DNA from: an uncultured Chlorobiaceae bacterium
GTDB taxonomy: Bacteria; Bacteroidota; Chlorobiia; Chlorobiales; Chlorobiaceae
Assembly: GCA_903820085.1 (NCBI GenBank)
Contig: CAIJGA010000034.1
Span: forward strand, 18,858-82,857
DNA length: 64,000 nt
Direction: 5' to 3'
Position 1 is the stretch's first letter, and the number at the start of each line of letters is the position of its first letter. Positions 53,995 to 63,038 of the stretch are shown here, piece after piece. The notes under the pieces are model-generated. The model searched no databases. It worked only from the letters and a program-made list of their open reading frames with translations, and had not been told where the DNA came from. Both the position numbers and the translations under genes were made by a program.

Positions 53995-54085
53995 CTCACC
54001 CCCTCGCCGCCTTCAGCTGCTCAAGATTTGCCTACGTTTCTTTGGTGATGGGATGATCAGCGCCAAGGGTGTGCAGCTGACTGCG
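53995..54085 (-). pseudogene. Tail of a tetratricopeptide-repeat protein
   Basis: Minus-strand frame LGADHPITKET-stop-ANLEQLKAARG matches the C-terminal unit of kinesin-light-chain-like TPR proteins (LGxDHPxTxxTLxNL), with one stop inside. It lies upstream of the FGE-like gene. Short, so only moderately certain. Confidence 0.4.
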
Positions 54086-54122
54086 CGAGCGGGAGCGATG
54101 CGATGGTTCCAGGATTCTCCGA

Positions 54123-55031
54123 TCATAGTTCAATCAACGTGATCTCTGGTCGGCATAAGAAACGGACAGGCAAGAAAAACGTTCCCAGGCCAGCACTCAC
54201 ATGAAGAGGCCCCGCTGGCGTTGGGTATACGCCCAGCTGATAACCGTTCACGCCAAAAGGAACGATCAATGCTCCGAGGAAAGGGAGGCGCACCTGACCG
54301 CCGTGTGAGTGCCCCGACAGAATCAGATCAAATCTCGACTCCTTGATGTTTTCGATGTCAAGTGGGTAATGCGTTAACAGAATGCGTTTGGCGTCTGGTG
54401 TCGCCAGTGTCGATCTTCCATCCCCAAGGAGACGTGCGCCTGAAGTGCCCTGTGAGGTTACAGCGGTTGGAGGTATAGGGAACACTGGATTCCATTCCAT
54501 CTCGGGTCCAGGCATGGCAGACTCGGACTCGGATTGTCGAGTGTTGATCTCTGTTCCTGATCGTCCTGCGATCAGCAGTCTTCCTTGCGCAGAGACAGTG
54601 GAGCGATCCACAAGCCATTCCCCACCCGTCTTCTGGAAGGCTTTGCCAATTCGGTCGAACGAAGCCCCGCTCCAGTATTCATGATTGCCGGGAACGCCAT
54701 AGAGCGGGACCCTCATCTGCCCGAGTATATTCAGCGCTTCGTCCAGGTATCGCGACTCCTCGACGATGTCTCCGGTGAAGCAGACCGCATCTGGCGCAAG
54801 CCGGTTGACCAAGGCAACAATGCGCATGAGATACGAACGGTCGCCCTTGTAGTGGATATCGCTGATATGCACGACCCGAAGTGATGGGCGCTCGCCCAAG
54901 GAAAATCGAGTGACCTGGATCCAATGGGGTTCAATGAAGATGGAGTCCACCATGCAGTAAGCAAGGCACCCGCAGATGAGGAAGCAGAGCCACGGCTTTC
55001 GGATGAACCACCCATTATATAATTTAATCAA
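54123..55031 (-). CDS. Membrane-anchored metallophosphoesterase (YaeI-like)
   Basis: 302 residues. N-terminal hydrophobic segment (KPWLCFLICGCLAYCMVDSI), then a calcineurin-like domain: HISDIHYKGD, FTGDIVEES, GVPGNHEYWSG, LLTHYP and LSGHSHGGQV (metal ligands). Layout of the YaeI/YkuE group, which can act on UDP-diacylglucosamine-type lipids or have unknown substrates. An insert of about 45 residues after GRSGTEIN is rich in Ser, Pro and Gly and looks disordered. Not closely related to the phosphoesterase at 12267. It stands alone. Confidence 0.82.
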   Translation of the reverse strand: MIKLYNGWFIRKPWLCFLICGCLAYCMVDSIFIEPHWIQVTRFSLGERPSLRVVHISDIHYKGDRSYLMRIVALVNRLAPDAVCFTGDIVEESRYLDEALNILGQMRVPLYGVPGNHEYWSGASFDRIGKAFQKTGGEWLVDRSTVSAQGRLLIAGRSGTEINTRQSESESAMPGPEMEWNPVFPIPPTAVTSQGTSGARLLGDGRSTLATPDAKRILLTHYPLDIENIKESRFDLILSGHSHGGQVRLPFLGALIVPFGVNGYQLGVYPTPAGPLHVSAGLGTFFLPVRFLCRPEITLIEL

Positions 55032-55249
55032 TATTAGTTATCAGGTATTAGCGGGTTACCGTTAACTATTCGATTACATTCGCAACCGAAGCCTGCACTC
55101 AGCTGCTTGACGCTGCTGCCGATATAAAGCGTGCCCGCCTGGGGGGCGGTGGGGGTGTTTTGCTCCCCTTTTCAGCGTTTCATCAAACAACCGTTTATTG
55201 AGATCGATTTTATGCAACAGCACTCCCTAATATTCCCCATGATCAACGG

Positions 55250-56179
55250 CTATTCAAAAGCCTGGGCACTTAGTTGAGTGGCACAGTACCTTGCCCAAAG
55301 CATCATACTTAATTCACGCTGCTCCCAGCTTATCTCCAACTCCTGCATTTTTTCAATGAAATCTTGATATGTGATGACCTTGAATTTGTTGGTTCCATTT
55401 TTCAGCATCCCCTGAAATTCAGTTCCGGTCTGCAATGCACTCCTATCATCATGGTGACAAAACAAGCCGGTATACACAAATTGCTTTACTCCCTCTTGAA
55501 CAAGAGCCTCTGCTATAAGTTGATTACGGAAGAGCTGATTGTACTTTGCCGTTGTAAACACTTTATACTCTGCGATAAAGGCACTCTCACGACCTTTTTG
55601 GAAAATGAGCTCATACTCAGGCTTCGAGTACTTTGTTGAAGAAAATGTGTCTGTATATTTGCATTCGAGACCTACAAGCCCGTTTTTGCTTCCGATCATT
55701 ACATCAAAAGCCACGTCAAACGCTGAATTATCATTCGTATAATTTTCTCCGGGAGAGTATTCAAACATAACATTTCTGACTTCAGTTAACTCAGGCCAGA
55801 ATTGCTGTAAAACTTTCAATGCAAGAACGTGATCCGCTTTTAATTCTCCAAAAAAGTTAAAACAAAGTGGCTGACTGGAAAGAAGATTATTGTATAGCCG
55901 ACTTTCTTCAAGTATACCTGAACCAGCCGTTTTTCTCTCTTGGATTGTCAGGAGCACAGCGTCCAGTATGTTTTTTGATAAAAAATTCTTTCGATTGCCA
56001 TCGACAGTACCATTCAAAATCGTATTACAGACTTTTTCTCCCTCTCGAACAGGATTATTGCCTTCATCTTCGTTCAGAACGAATGCTCTCCACCATCCTT
56101 GATGAAATCTCATTCTCTTTTTGAAGCCACTTTCATTTAGAGGAGAGTGACCTATAAAATCTTGTAATTTGCGCTTCAT
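55250..56179 (-). CDS. PD-(D/E)XK nuclease-like protein (PGN_0703 family-like) at the end of the BREX-like operon
   Basis: 309 residues, soluble. The core NDNSAFDVAFDVMIGSKNGL, then VGLECKYTDTFS, gives the D...ExK catalytic pattern of restriction-endonuclease-fold nucleases; the length and the YNQLFRNQLIAEAL stretch fit the PGN_0703 family as I recall it. It follows the BrxA-position gene by 24 bp on the same strand, so it is probably co-transcribed with pglZ and brxHII as an accessory effector. It might cut DNA or be a modification-dependent nuclease; this cannot be told from the sequence. Confidence 0.65.
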   Translation of the reverse strand: MKRKLQDFIGHSPLNESGFKKRMRFHQGWWRAFVLNEDEGNNPVREGEKVCNTILNGTVDGNRKNFLSKNILDAVLLTIQERKTAGSGILEESRLYNNLLSSQPLCFNFFGELKADHVLALKVLQQFWPELTEVRNVMFEYSPGENYTNDNSAFDVAFDVMIGSKNGLVGLECKYTDTFSSTKYSKPEYELIFQKGRESAFIAEYKVFTTAKYNQLFRNQLIAEALVQEGVKQFVYTGLFCHHDDRSALQTGTEFQGMLKNGTNKFKVITYQDFIEKMQELEISWEQRELSMMLWARYCATQLSAQAFE

Positions 56180-56203
56180 TTAACTCCTCGTTAACCATAG
56201 TTC

Positions 56204-56956
56204 TTAGTTGTTTAATTTCAAAATTTCATCATCCAGACCGTGACGAATCAACTCAAAGTTACCCGAGGTTTTGGAAAGTGAATCACCGGAGAGCATTGGA
56301 AGCTCGAACGGGAAAAGTGCAGGATTATTCAGTAAGGATGCCACAGATACCTTTCCTTCCGGAATTGCGTGCAGTGCCGACTCAATCAACAATGCGGCCA
56401 GTTTTCGCTCCTGAATCTGCATTGAAGGAGCCTTTTTGTAACAACCTTTGTTGCCGGATTCTTGCAAAACACCCCAGGCGACAAATGACCGAACGGTATA
56501 CCTTGCATTTCTGGCAACGGTCTCCCGATCTCCATATTGCTCCTTTATGCGATTAAATATCTGCACCTGGGTCACGCTTTCCTGAAGGTTGAATAGCCGG
56601 CCAACCTGTTTTGCTACGTTAAACCAGAATGGATATGATGCAGAAAGAACGGCCCAATGCAGTGGAAGCCAATGCTCTTCAGGAACTACACGTGCAATAT
56701 TCAGCGCTTCATCCCGAAACCGGCGAAGATCATCTTCCGGAGCAAACCATGAGGCAAGTATCCCTATAGCCATCCCATAAGTTTTTTGACCTCGCTCTCC
56801 AATCCCTCCACTTTGCTTCTGCGTGGAAAGATATTGGTCGAGATCTTCTCGGATCTCCTTTTCAGTCATTCCTGCCAGCACCATCCTCAGCGTCCTGTCC
56901 ATCCACTCTTTCTGAATGGTCTGCTTGATCCCCAGTTTTTCATGGCGCTTGCTCAT
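56204..56956 (-). CDS. BREX-3-like protein in BrxA position
   Basis: 250 residues from the ATG at 56956, with GAGGGG upstream and only 1 bp after the pglZ stop. Helical and soluble: HWAVLSASYPFWFNVAKQVG, then FNRIKEQYGDRETVARNARY and TVRSFVAWGVLQESG. This order (helical region, then a winged-helix-like segment ending in a WGVL turn) recalls DUF1819/BrxA, and brxA follows pglZ in type 3 BREX. Direct similarity to BrxA is weak by eye, so position carries much of the assignment. Confidence 0.6.
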   Translation of the reverse strand: MSKRHEKLGIKQTIQKEWMDRTLRMVLAGMTEKEIREDLDQYLSTQKQSGGIGERGQKTYGMAIGILASWFAPEDDLRRFRDEALNIARVVPEEHWLPLHWAVLSASYPFWFNVAKQVGRLFNLQESVTQVQIFNRIKEQYGDRETVARNARYTVRSFVAWGVLQESGNKGCYKKAPSMQIQERKLAALLIESALHAIPEGKVSVASLLNNPALFPFELPMLSGDSLSKTSGNFELIRHGLDDEILKLNN

Positions 56957-56957
56957 A

Positions 56958-58937
56958 TTATAAACCCCTCTCAAACTTTATCAGAGGAACAATAACCTCT
57001 TCGATTGAAACACCTCCATGCCCGACAATTGCCGTGCCTGGAGTAACAAATGCATCCCTGCCGCTGGCAATAAGTGGAAAATAACCCTGAGGCAACCCGA
57101 TCGGTTGCCACTCGCTTGCAAAAGGAAAATCACGAGCGACCGTTGTGCGAAGTTCAGGCGTCGGATAGACACGAACCCGCTCTCCGCGAGTTTCAGCAAT
57201 GACACCTTCAGAAGGTCGACCTTTGCCCTGGCACTCAATATTGCCATGATCAGAGGTCAACCAGACGTCATAACCATGAAGCAAAAGGTAACCGATAAGC
57301 GAATTGAGAAACCCTCCCTGACACCACTGCTTGATCTGATTGTGCATGCCCGCCGCGCCGAGCTGCATACCATGCATGATTTTATCAACCTTGTCCACGA
57401 CCAGCCCGAGTGCTCTCGTTTTTCCTGGATGTACAGTCGCTTCAAGGGTGCTTGAAACATCTCCATCGCCCAGACCTCGTTGATAAGCGATGTCAAGACG
57501 AGAGAGCCCTGCATCCTCCCAGAACTGTTTCCAGAGATTACTTTCACTATTTGTAGACTGTATTGACGCAGGGAAATAAAGTGGCGGCTTGCCTGAAAAA
57601 ATAGCCTGTCTTGACACCGAGGTCAATGTTGGAATCCAGGCAAACACCGCTGACTCCCTCATGATTAAACTGCTGTTCTGAACCCGGAGAATCTCACGAA
57701 CAGAGACCCACTGATCCAGCGACAAACCGTCAACAACAAGCAGTGCCACACGACATTTTTTATCATCATCAAGTTCACGGGCAAGAGCTCTTGGCACATG
57801 GTGAAGCATCGCCGGATTCTTTGGCGGCAGATTGATGATACTTGAATAATGAGTGTTTAACCATTGAGCAAAGGCGGCATTCAGTTTATCACCGATTTGC
57901 AGCAACCGTGTTTTACTTTCCTCATCCTCAGCGCAATGAACCAATGCCGTCAGCTCCGCCCATTTCAAGGCATAAGTGATCCAGTCAGAATAACGGCAAT
58001 CCTCGACAGGCATCTCTTTTTCAATAATCTCAAAAAGCCGGGAAATCCTTAACGTATCATCTGCTGATACAGAGTCAACAATACCGCCCCGAATCCAGGA
58101 CGATACATCAATGGAGACTCCAGGTTTTTGAACCGGATGCAATTTTCCTTCAACAAAAAGATTGTCGATGTAAACCCGTATGTCATGATGGTCAAACGGA
58201 AGATAATCAGGCCCTTGGTACTTCATGGGATTTTCACGAAGCTGTCTGTCAGCACTAATTCTGCCCAGAAAGAGTGGCCACCGCTCCTGAAGGAATGCAA
58301 AAAAAGCCTTCTCATCCGAAACGATTACATCCAGTGGCCATTCAAGAAACCCTGCTTGCCCCCGGAGCTGCTGGACCAGACGAAGGGCCAAAATATCAGG
58401 AAGTGCAATCTTACTGTAATGCAGGCGGAGCAGAACCCTGAGCAGATCGACATCGGATACAATCAGTTCTGCTGCAACCCTGAAAACATGGCGCAGGATA
58501 AAATCTCTGGTCGCATTGTCACCCATACGGTCCTGCGAAAATGTATGCTGAGCTTCGAACAATGCATCCAGAAACGAGCGATCCAGTTGTTCAAGAACTG
58601 GGTAGCTCAAGTTTGGGAAAAGATTCCCAAGGTTAAACGAGAGTTTTCTTGCTGCCTGCAGCAGGTCATAAGGCAGAGATTCCAATTCTGTATCCTGAAG
58701 CCGAAGAATAACCACCAAATCGGTATGCTCACCCCTGTCCCAAATTGCACGGTATTTTGATTCATAGGCATATCGAAACTCAACAGGATCATTGAATTCA
58801 ATGAGATCAAAACCGCGACGGCGCAGTTCAAGAGCAAGAGTCTCTTCCGTCAACAGGCTGTCAGGGTCGGCAACGAGGGTGAGGCGGCTCACATTTGGCA
58901 CAAAGTCGTTCAAAATACTCTCTCTCCAGCTCCTCAC
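56958..58937 (-). CDS. pglZ: BREX-3 type phosphatase-like protein PglZ
   Basis: 659 residues from a GTG at 58937 with GGAGG 6 bp upstream; the GTG overlaps the helicase stop by 4 bp. The N-terminal region (SRLTLVADPDSLLTEETLAL, then FRYAYESKYRAIWDRGEHTD) matches my recollection of type 3 PglZ. The C-terminal PglZ domain has the alkaline-phosphatase-fold pattern: VALLVVDGLSLDQW, a LPTLTSVSRQAIFSG-like nucleophile loop (here WIPTLTSVSRQAIFSG), TSDHGN and VGHGGVS. PglZ is required in all BREX systems and acts on nucleic acid or nucleotides. Confidence 0.88.
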   Translation of the reverse strand: MRSWRESILNDFVPNVSRLTLVADPDSLLTEETLALELRRRGFDLIEFNDPVEFRYAYESKYRAIWDRGEHTDLVVILRLQDTELESLPYDLLQAARKLSFNLGNLFPNLSYPVLEQLDRSFLDALFEAQHTFSQDRMGDNATRDFILRHVFRVAAELIVSDVDLLRVLLRLHYSKIALPDILALRLVQQLRGQAGFLEWPLDVIVSDEKAFFAFLQERWPLFLGRISADRQLRENPMKYQGPDYLPFDHHDIRVYIDNLFVEGKLHPVQKPGVSIDVSSWIRGGIVDSVSADDTLRISRLFEIIEKEMPVEDCRYSDWITYALKWAELTALVHCAEDEESKTRLLQIGDKLNAAFAQWLNTHYSSIINLPPKNPAMLHHVPRALARELDDDKKCRVALLVVDGLSLDQWVSVREILRVQNSSLIMRESAVFAWIPTLTSVSRQAIFSGKPPLYFPASIQSTNSESNLWKQFWEDAGLSRLDIAYQRGLGDGDVSSTLEATVHPGKTRALGLVVDKVDKIMHGMQLGAAGMHNQIKQWCQGGFLNSLIGYLLLHGYDVWLTSDHGNIECQGKGRPSEGVIAETRGERVRVYPTPELRTTVARDFPFASEWQPIGLPQGYFPLIASGRDAFVTPGTAIVGHGGVSIEEVIVPLIKFERGL

Positions 58938-61822
58938 AGTGAACCTCCTTTCGTGATGCGCATGAGCAGCAGCGGACGTATCTCCGGAACTATCTGCCTT
59001 GCTGATTCAAGCTCTTTGCGCCAGTCGGTTTCCGCGACATCACATTGAGTTGTCCGATAATGACGTACCTCCGGTAACCCTACCCGTTCGATAGCCCTTC
59101 TCCGTGAGCTGAAAGCAACAGCTCCGCGCTCTACTTCACGAGCGACAGCCGATTGATGTTCCTGCTGCAATGCATCAAACAACTCTTTGCCCTCCTCTTC
59201 ACAAACTTGCAGAAGACGATCAAACATGGTGATTGATTCATCTGAATCCATAGCAGCAAGCACCTTCAGCTCTTCAGATTGCAATGAATCCCAGATGTGG
59301 CGGGCCGTCGGCATAAAAACGGCACCCTCTTCACTCTGAAAAACCGCGATGTAGCGACGACGAACGAGAGGGATTCTTATAAGCCCGCCTTTCTGGTGCA
59401 TCCCTGCTTGCATCCGGATTTCAAAAAGAGCCCAGAAACCTGAAATCGTTGGAGGCAGTCCACTTAAGGAGACGCAAGGTATGGGCTGAGCAGCCATAAT
59501 TTGTGGCAAGTTGAGTGCCAGCCCACGAAGTTGATTATTTTCCAGATTAAGAAACAGTGTATCCGGCTTGTTTTGTGCATCTCTGGAGCTGAATACGCAC
59601 CGATGAGAAACATCGCCATCAGGCCAGGTCAACTCCCACCCGGTACGTTTTTGTATTGCTTTGCCGCCATGAGCATGCAGATAACAAACCGTCATCCTCT
59701 CCAGCCAGTGAGGCAGAGGATGGGAGCGTAGCCGTTCTGCCGCCTGAAGGTCAGGTTCGTCAGAAATACCGTAGAGAACTGATGAGTTACGAACATCAAT
59801 GATCTCATGCCGAAGACGTTCTATACCCTGTTCAACCGCACTATCAACCCCTTCAGGATTAAGAACAGCGGAAGTAAAGAGTTCATCAAACAGTTCACCA
59901 GCGGCTGCAGAATCGAGTACATCACCGGTTTTATCGATACCGAACTCTTCAAAAATCACTGCCAGCTTTTTTTCAAGGACTTCAAGTACCCGGAATTCGA
60001 CTGACTCTTCAAGCACAAAATTAATTGCCCTGACAACCTTTGACTGCCCAATACGATCAACACGACCAATCCGCTGTTCCACCCGCATCGGGTTCCAGGG
60101 CATATCGTAGTTAATGACGACGTGACAGAACTGAAGATTCAATCCCTCGCCACCGGCGTCGGTAGAAACAAGAACCCTCGCACGACGACAAAAAGCATCC
60201 TGTGCACGTTGCCGCTCATCCATGCTCATGGAACCATTGAGCGTTACAACCGTAATCCCTCGATCTCCCAGAGACTGCTTCAGCATCTCCTGAGTCTGCA
60301 CAAATTCCGTAAAAAGCAGCACCTTCAACTCAGAGTCGTTCTCATCCGACTGAAGCTGGTATATCCACTCAATCAAGGCTTCCGCTTTGGCATCGGGTGT
60401 TGCCTCTTCACATTTGCGGGCAGCTTCAAGCAGCGTTTCAACAAAGAGAGCTTCGTTCTGCAAGGCCGATACCTTCGAGGTCAAAAGCTCATCGAGCAGT
60501 TCCTCCGCATCCATATCATAGAACTCATCACTTCCAATACTGTTCTCTTCAAGACGCAAGCTGGTTTGCCGTTCACCATCTTTCAATATTTCCAGACGGC
60601 GTTCCAGAGTAAAGCGGATAGCGCGGGTACTTGAAACCACCAGCCTCTGCATGAGAATCATGAGAAAGCCGATATGCCGTTTCTTGTCGCGGATTGCCTG
60701 ATTATATCCTTCACGAACATAATCGGTTACAGCTTCATAGAGGCTTTGCTGCAGATGATGGCGTGGCTCCCATGATACCGGGATCATCTGCGTCCGGCGA
60801 GGCTTGAAGAGCGGTTTATTGTCGGCATCAACAGCCTTTCGCTTCTCAGTACGAATCACATAGGGCATCACCCGTTCACGAGACACACTCTCCAAATCGG
60901 GAAAGGCCTCCTTATCGAGTACCGTCATTAACCGGTGAAAAGCATCACTCTTCCCCTGATGAGGAGTAGCCGAAAGCAACAGTACATAAGGCGCAGCCTC
61001 TGCCAGCCCTTGACCAAGCCTGTGACGGGCAACCTGATCAGTACTGCCGCCCAAACGGTGAGCTTCATCGACAATGACCAGATCCCATCCCGCAGTTATC
61101 AGCTCTTCATAGCGGCTGCGGTTATACTCACCCACTCGTTCCGCCGACCAGCCCCGCCGTTTCTCCATTGGTTTCACCGAATCCAGAGAGACAATAACCT
61201 GATCGAACATTGACCACAGTGAATTACCGCTCTCCGATCCGGGAGCCAAACGCTGGAGCGTTCCGATATCATCACCAAGCACCAGTCGAAACTGCTCGTT
61301 GAAATGAGTCTGCATTTCCGCAACCCACTGAGTCGCCAAACCTTTGGGAGCAACCACCAGTGTACGGCGCACCAATCCGCGAAGCTTAAGCTCCCGCATG
61401 ATGAGACCAGCTTCAATGGTTTTGCCAAGGCCAACCTCATCGGCCAGTAAATATCGAACCCGGTCACCGGAAACCGCTCTTGACAAGGCATGAATTTGAT
61501 GAGGGAGCGGAATCACGTTTGACTCCATCGGAGCCAGCAAGACATGACCATCAGAAGCACTACTGCCTCTTTCAAGAACTTCCGCCACCTTTGTTGCTGC
61601 CGCAATATATCCGATCCGGTGAGCCTCAATCTCAGGCCGCAGGGAAAGGTTCAGTGGCTGCAACGCAGAACGGGGAACACGCACAACCGCATCCTGATTC
61701 GGCAACCATACCCGGCAAACCGTCTGACCCCACAAGGTTTGCTCTTCAATGACCTTGCAAGGAGAGTGGTGTATGGTGCTGTATTGCCACGAGTTGCTGA
61801 TGCCTATGTCATCCTGATTCAT
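58934..61822 (-). CDS. brxHII: SNF2-type DEAD/DEAH helicase, BrxHII-like
   Basis: About 962 residues from the ATG at 61822; a GTG three codons earlier overlaps the RNA ligase gene. Helicase core: Q-like PHQIHAL, Walker A ADEVGLGKTIEAG, DEAH in IVDEAHRLGG, LLLSATPHQGKS, then the C-terminal RecA domain with STDAGGEGLNLQFC and QRIGRVDRIGQ. A long C-terminal extension follows. The group includes BrxHII of type 3 BREX and DrmD of DISARM. The following pglZ decides for BREX. It moves on or remodels DNA. Confidence 0.85.
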   Translation of the reverse strand: MNQDDIGISNSWQYSTIHHSPCKVIEEQTLWGQTVCRVWLPNQDAVVRVPRSALQPLNLSLRPEIEAHRIGYIAAATKVAEVLERGSSASDGHVLLAPMESNVIPLPHQIHALSRAVSGDRVRYLLADEVGLGKTIEAGLIMRELKLRGLVRRTLVVAPKGLATQWVAEMQTHFNEQFRLVLGDDIGTLQRLAPGSESGNSLWSMFDQVIVSLDSVKPMEKRRGWSAERVGEYNRSRYEELITAGWDLVIVDEAHRLGGSTDQVARHRLGQGLAEAAPYVLLLSATPHQGKSDAFHRLMTVLDKEAFPDLESVSRERVMPYVIRTEKRKAVDADNKPLFKPRRTQMIPVSWEPRHHLQQSLYEAVTDYVREGYNQAIRDKKRHIGFLMILMQRLVVSSTRAIRFTLERRLEILKDGERQTSLRLEENSIGSDEFYDMDAEELLDELLTSKVSALQNEALFVETLLEAARKCEEATPDAKAEALIEWIYQLQSDENDSELKVLLFTEFVQTQEMLKQSLGDRGITVVTLNGSMSMDERQRAQDAFCRRARVLVSTDAGGEGLNLQFCHVVINYDMPWNPMRVEQRIGRVDRIGQSKVVRAINFVLEESVEFRVLEVLEKKLAVIFEEFGIDKTGDVLDSAAAGELFDELFTSAVLNPEGVDSAVEQGIERLRHEIIDVRNSSVLYGISDEPDLQAAERLRSHPLPHWLERMTVCYLHAHGGKAIQKRTGWELTWPDGDVSHRCVFSSRDAQNKPDTLFLNLENNQLRGLALNLPQIMAAQPIPCVSLSGLPPTISGFWALFEIRMQAGMHQKGGLIRIPLVRRRYIAVFQSEEGAVFMPTARHIWDSLQSEELKVLAAMDSDESITMFDRLLQVCEEEGKELFDALQQEHQSAVAREVERGAVAFSSRRRAIERVGLPEVRHYRTTQCDVAETDWRKELESARQIVPEIRPLLLMRITKGGSL

Positions 61823-61824
61823 TC

Positions 61825-62508
61825 TCAACACTCCAGCTTCAACCGGTTTGGCTTAATGCCAGATTTTGACCAATGTTGTTCAACGGATTGAATAAAAGCA
61901 GGCCGGACCAACTTGGCTCTTTGTATCAGCCAGTCACCTTGATTACACCGCAGATAAAGTCCCTCCGATGGGTTATCACTAAAATGAGACTGCGAAAAAA
62001 GATTAAGCAACTTCGGAAGTGTAAAATGACCAATCGCAACCTGTGGCACAGGAAAAATTTCAATAGTCTGAAAAATTTCGTTTCGACGCAAAGAGGAAAA
62101 AAAACGGGCAGTCGACTTGTCGTAGATATCGAACCCAAGAAACCAGTCCGGCAATCGGTTATAGATGACAGAGTGTTGGGCATAACACCATTCTCCGAAC
62201 AGGATATAACGATCGGTCAATTGATCAAAAAGCAACTCCTGGCGTGGAGTAATCCATTCAAAAAGTTTTTTCCACTGTCCCTTGTCTGGAAAATGCAGGT
62301 ACTCACCCCTGTTCTGGACACGAATCGTACCATTTTCATCAAAGGATATTCCAAGATTGGCGCCATCTACCTTTTCTTCAACAACAAGCTCATAACGAAG
62401 GAATTCATTCCGTTCAGACTCCGACAGAACCTTATCTCCTCTAACTTCAATAGCCCCCAACAGTGCAAGGTGCGGTGTAGAAGGGAATTTGAAGAAATCA
62501 TCTTTCAT
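61825..62508 (-). CDS. RNA ligase family protein (Rnl2-like)
   Basis: 227 residues. Nucleotidyltransferase motifs in order: motif I EEKVDGANLGI (KxDGxN, nucleophile Lys at about 45), RVQNRGEYL, motif III-like ILFGEWCYA, LGFDIYDK, motif IV SEGLYLR and motif V KLVRPAFI. Length matches the short ATP-dependent RNA ligases. It joins RNA breaks, for example cut tRNA anticodons. Start ATG overlaps the PIN-like gene stop by 4 bp and its end is 2 bp from the helicase start, so it lies within the defence operon. Confidence 0.82.
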   Translation of the reverse strand: MKDDFFKFPSTPHLALLGAIEVRGDKVLSESERNEFLRYELVVEEKVDGANLGISFDENGTIRVQNRGEYLHFPDKGQWKKLFEWITPRQELLFDQLTDRYILFGEWCYAQHSVIYNRLPDWFLGFDIYDKSTARFFSSLRRNEIFQTIEIFPVPQVAIGHFTLPKLLNLFSQSHFSDNPSEGLYLRCNQGDWLIQRAKLVRPAFIQSVEQHWSKSGIKPNRLKLEC

Positions 62509-63038
62509 GACTCCATCTTTTGGACATATTTTTTCTGAACATAATCAGGACAAAGAAAACACACCGTAATCCCAACCTCTCTCAGGGCATCCTTCCAGCC
62601 CCACCATTTGCTGTCAGTAGCTTGCAAAACAGGGGGTTTATCTGGATGGGCATTTGCAACAGCGATAAACTTTCGGTCAGAATTATCAAACCGTTTTAAA
62701 CCTGAATGATCAGGAAATTGATCATAGGATTCACCATTTTTTGTGATCTCAACCCGATCACCATCAGGAAATGAGTATTGATTATCATGAACCCACTTCA
62801 TAAAACGGTCACCTACGCCAGGCTGGCCTTGCATCGAAAGCTGTTGGCGATATTCGTCGAAAATTTCATTTGAAGCATCCAGAACCAAGCCACCTTTCGC
62901 CACAACATGCTGTATTGACTCAATACATGCCTGAACACATAACAGAAGTTCGTCAGGAATTGCAACCGGATCAATCGCAAGGTTTGCTGTTTTCGGAACA
63001 TTGGTATCAACCAGACACTTTTTGGGCAGAGTATTCAT
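62505..63038 (-). CDS. PIN-like nuclease
   Basis: 177 residues from the ATG at 63038 (GGAGG 8 bp upstream, ATG overlapping the ATPase stop as ATGA). The acidic residues of a PIN active site appear in the right order: LVDTN near the start, DASNEIFDEYRQQL, DNSDRKFIAVANAH and QATDSKWWGW. PIN domains are mostly metal-dependent RNases. It is sandwiched between an AAA ATPase and an RNA ligase with overlapping start and stop codons, so the three are translationally coupled. The target is unknown. Confidence 0.65.
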   Translation of the reverse strand: MNTLPKKCLVDTNVPKTANLAIDPVAIPDELLLCVQACIESIQHVVAKGGLVLDASNEIFDEYRQQLSMQGQPGVGDRFMKWVHDNQYSFPDGDRVEITKNGESYDQFPDHSGLKRFDNSDRKFIAVANAHPDKPPVLQATDSKWWGWKDALREVGITVCFLCPDYVQKKYVQKMES

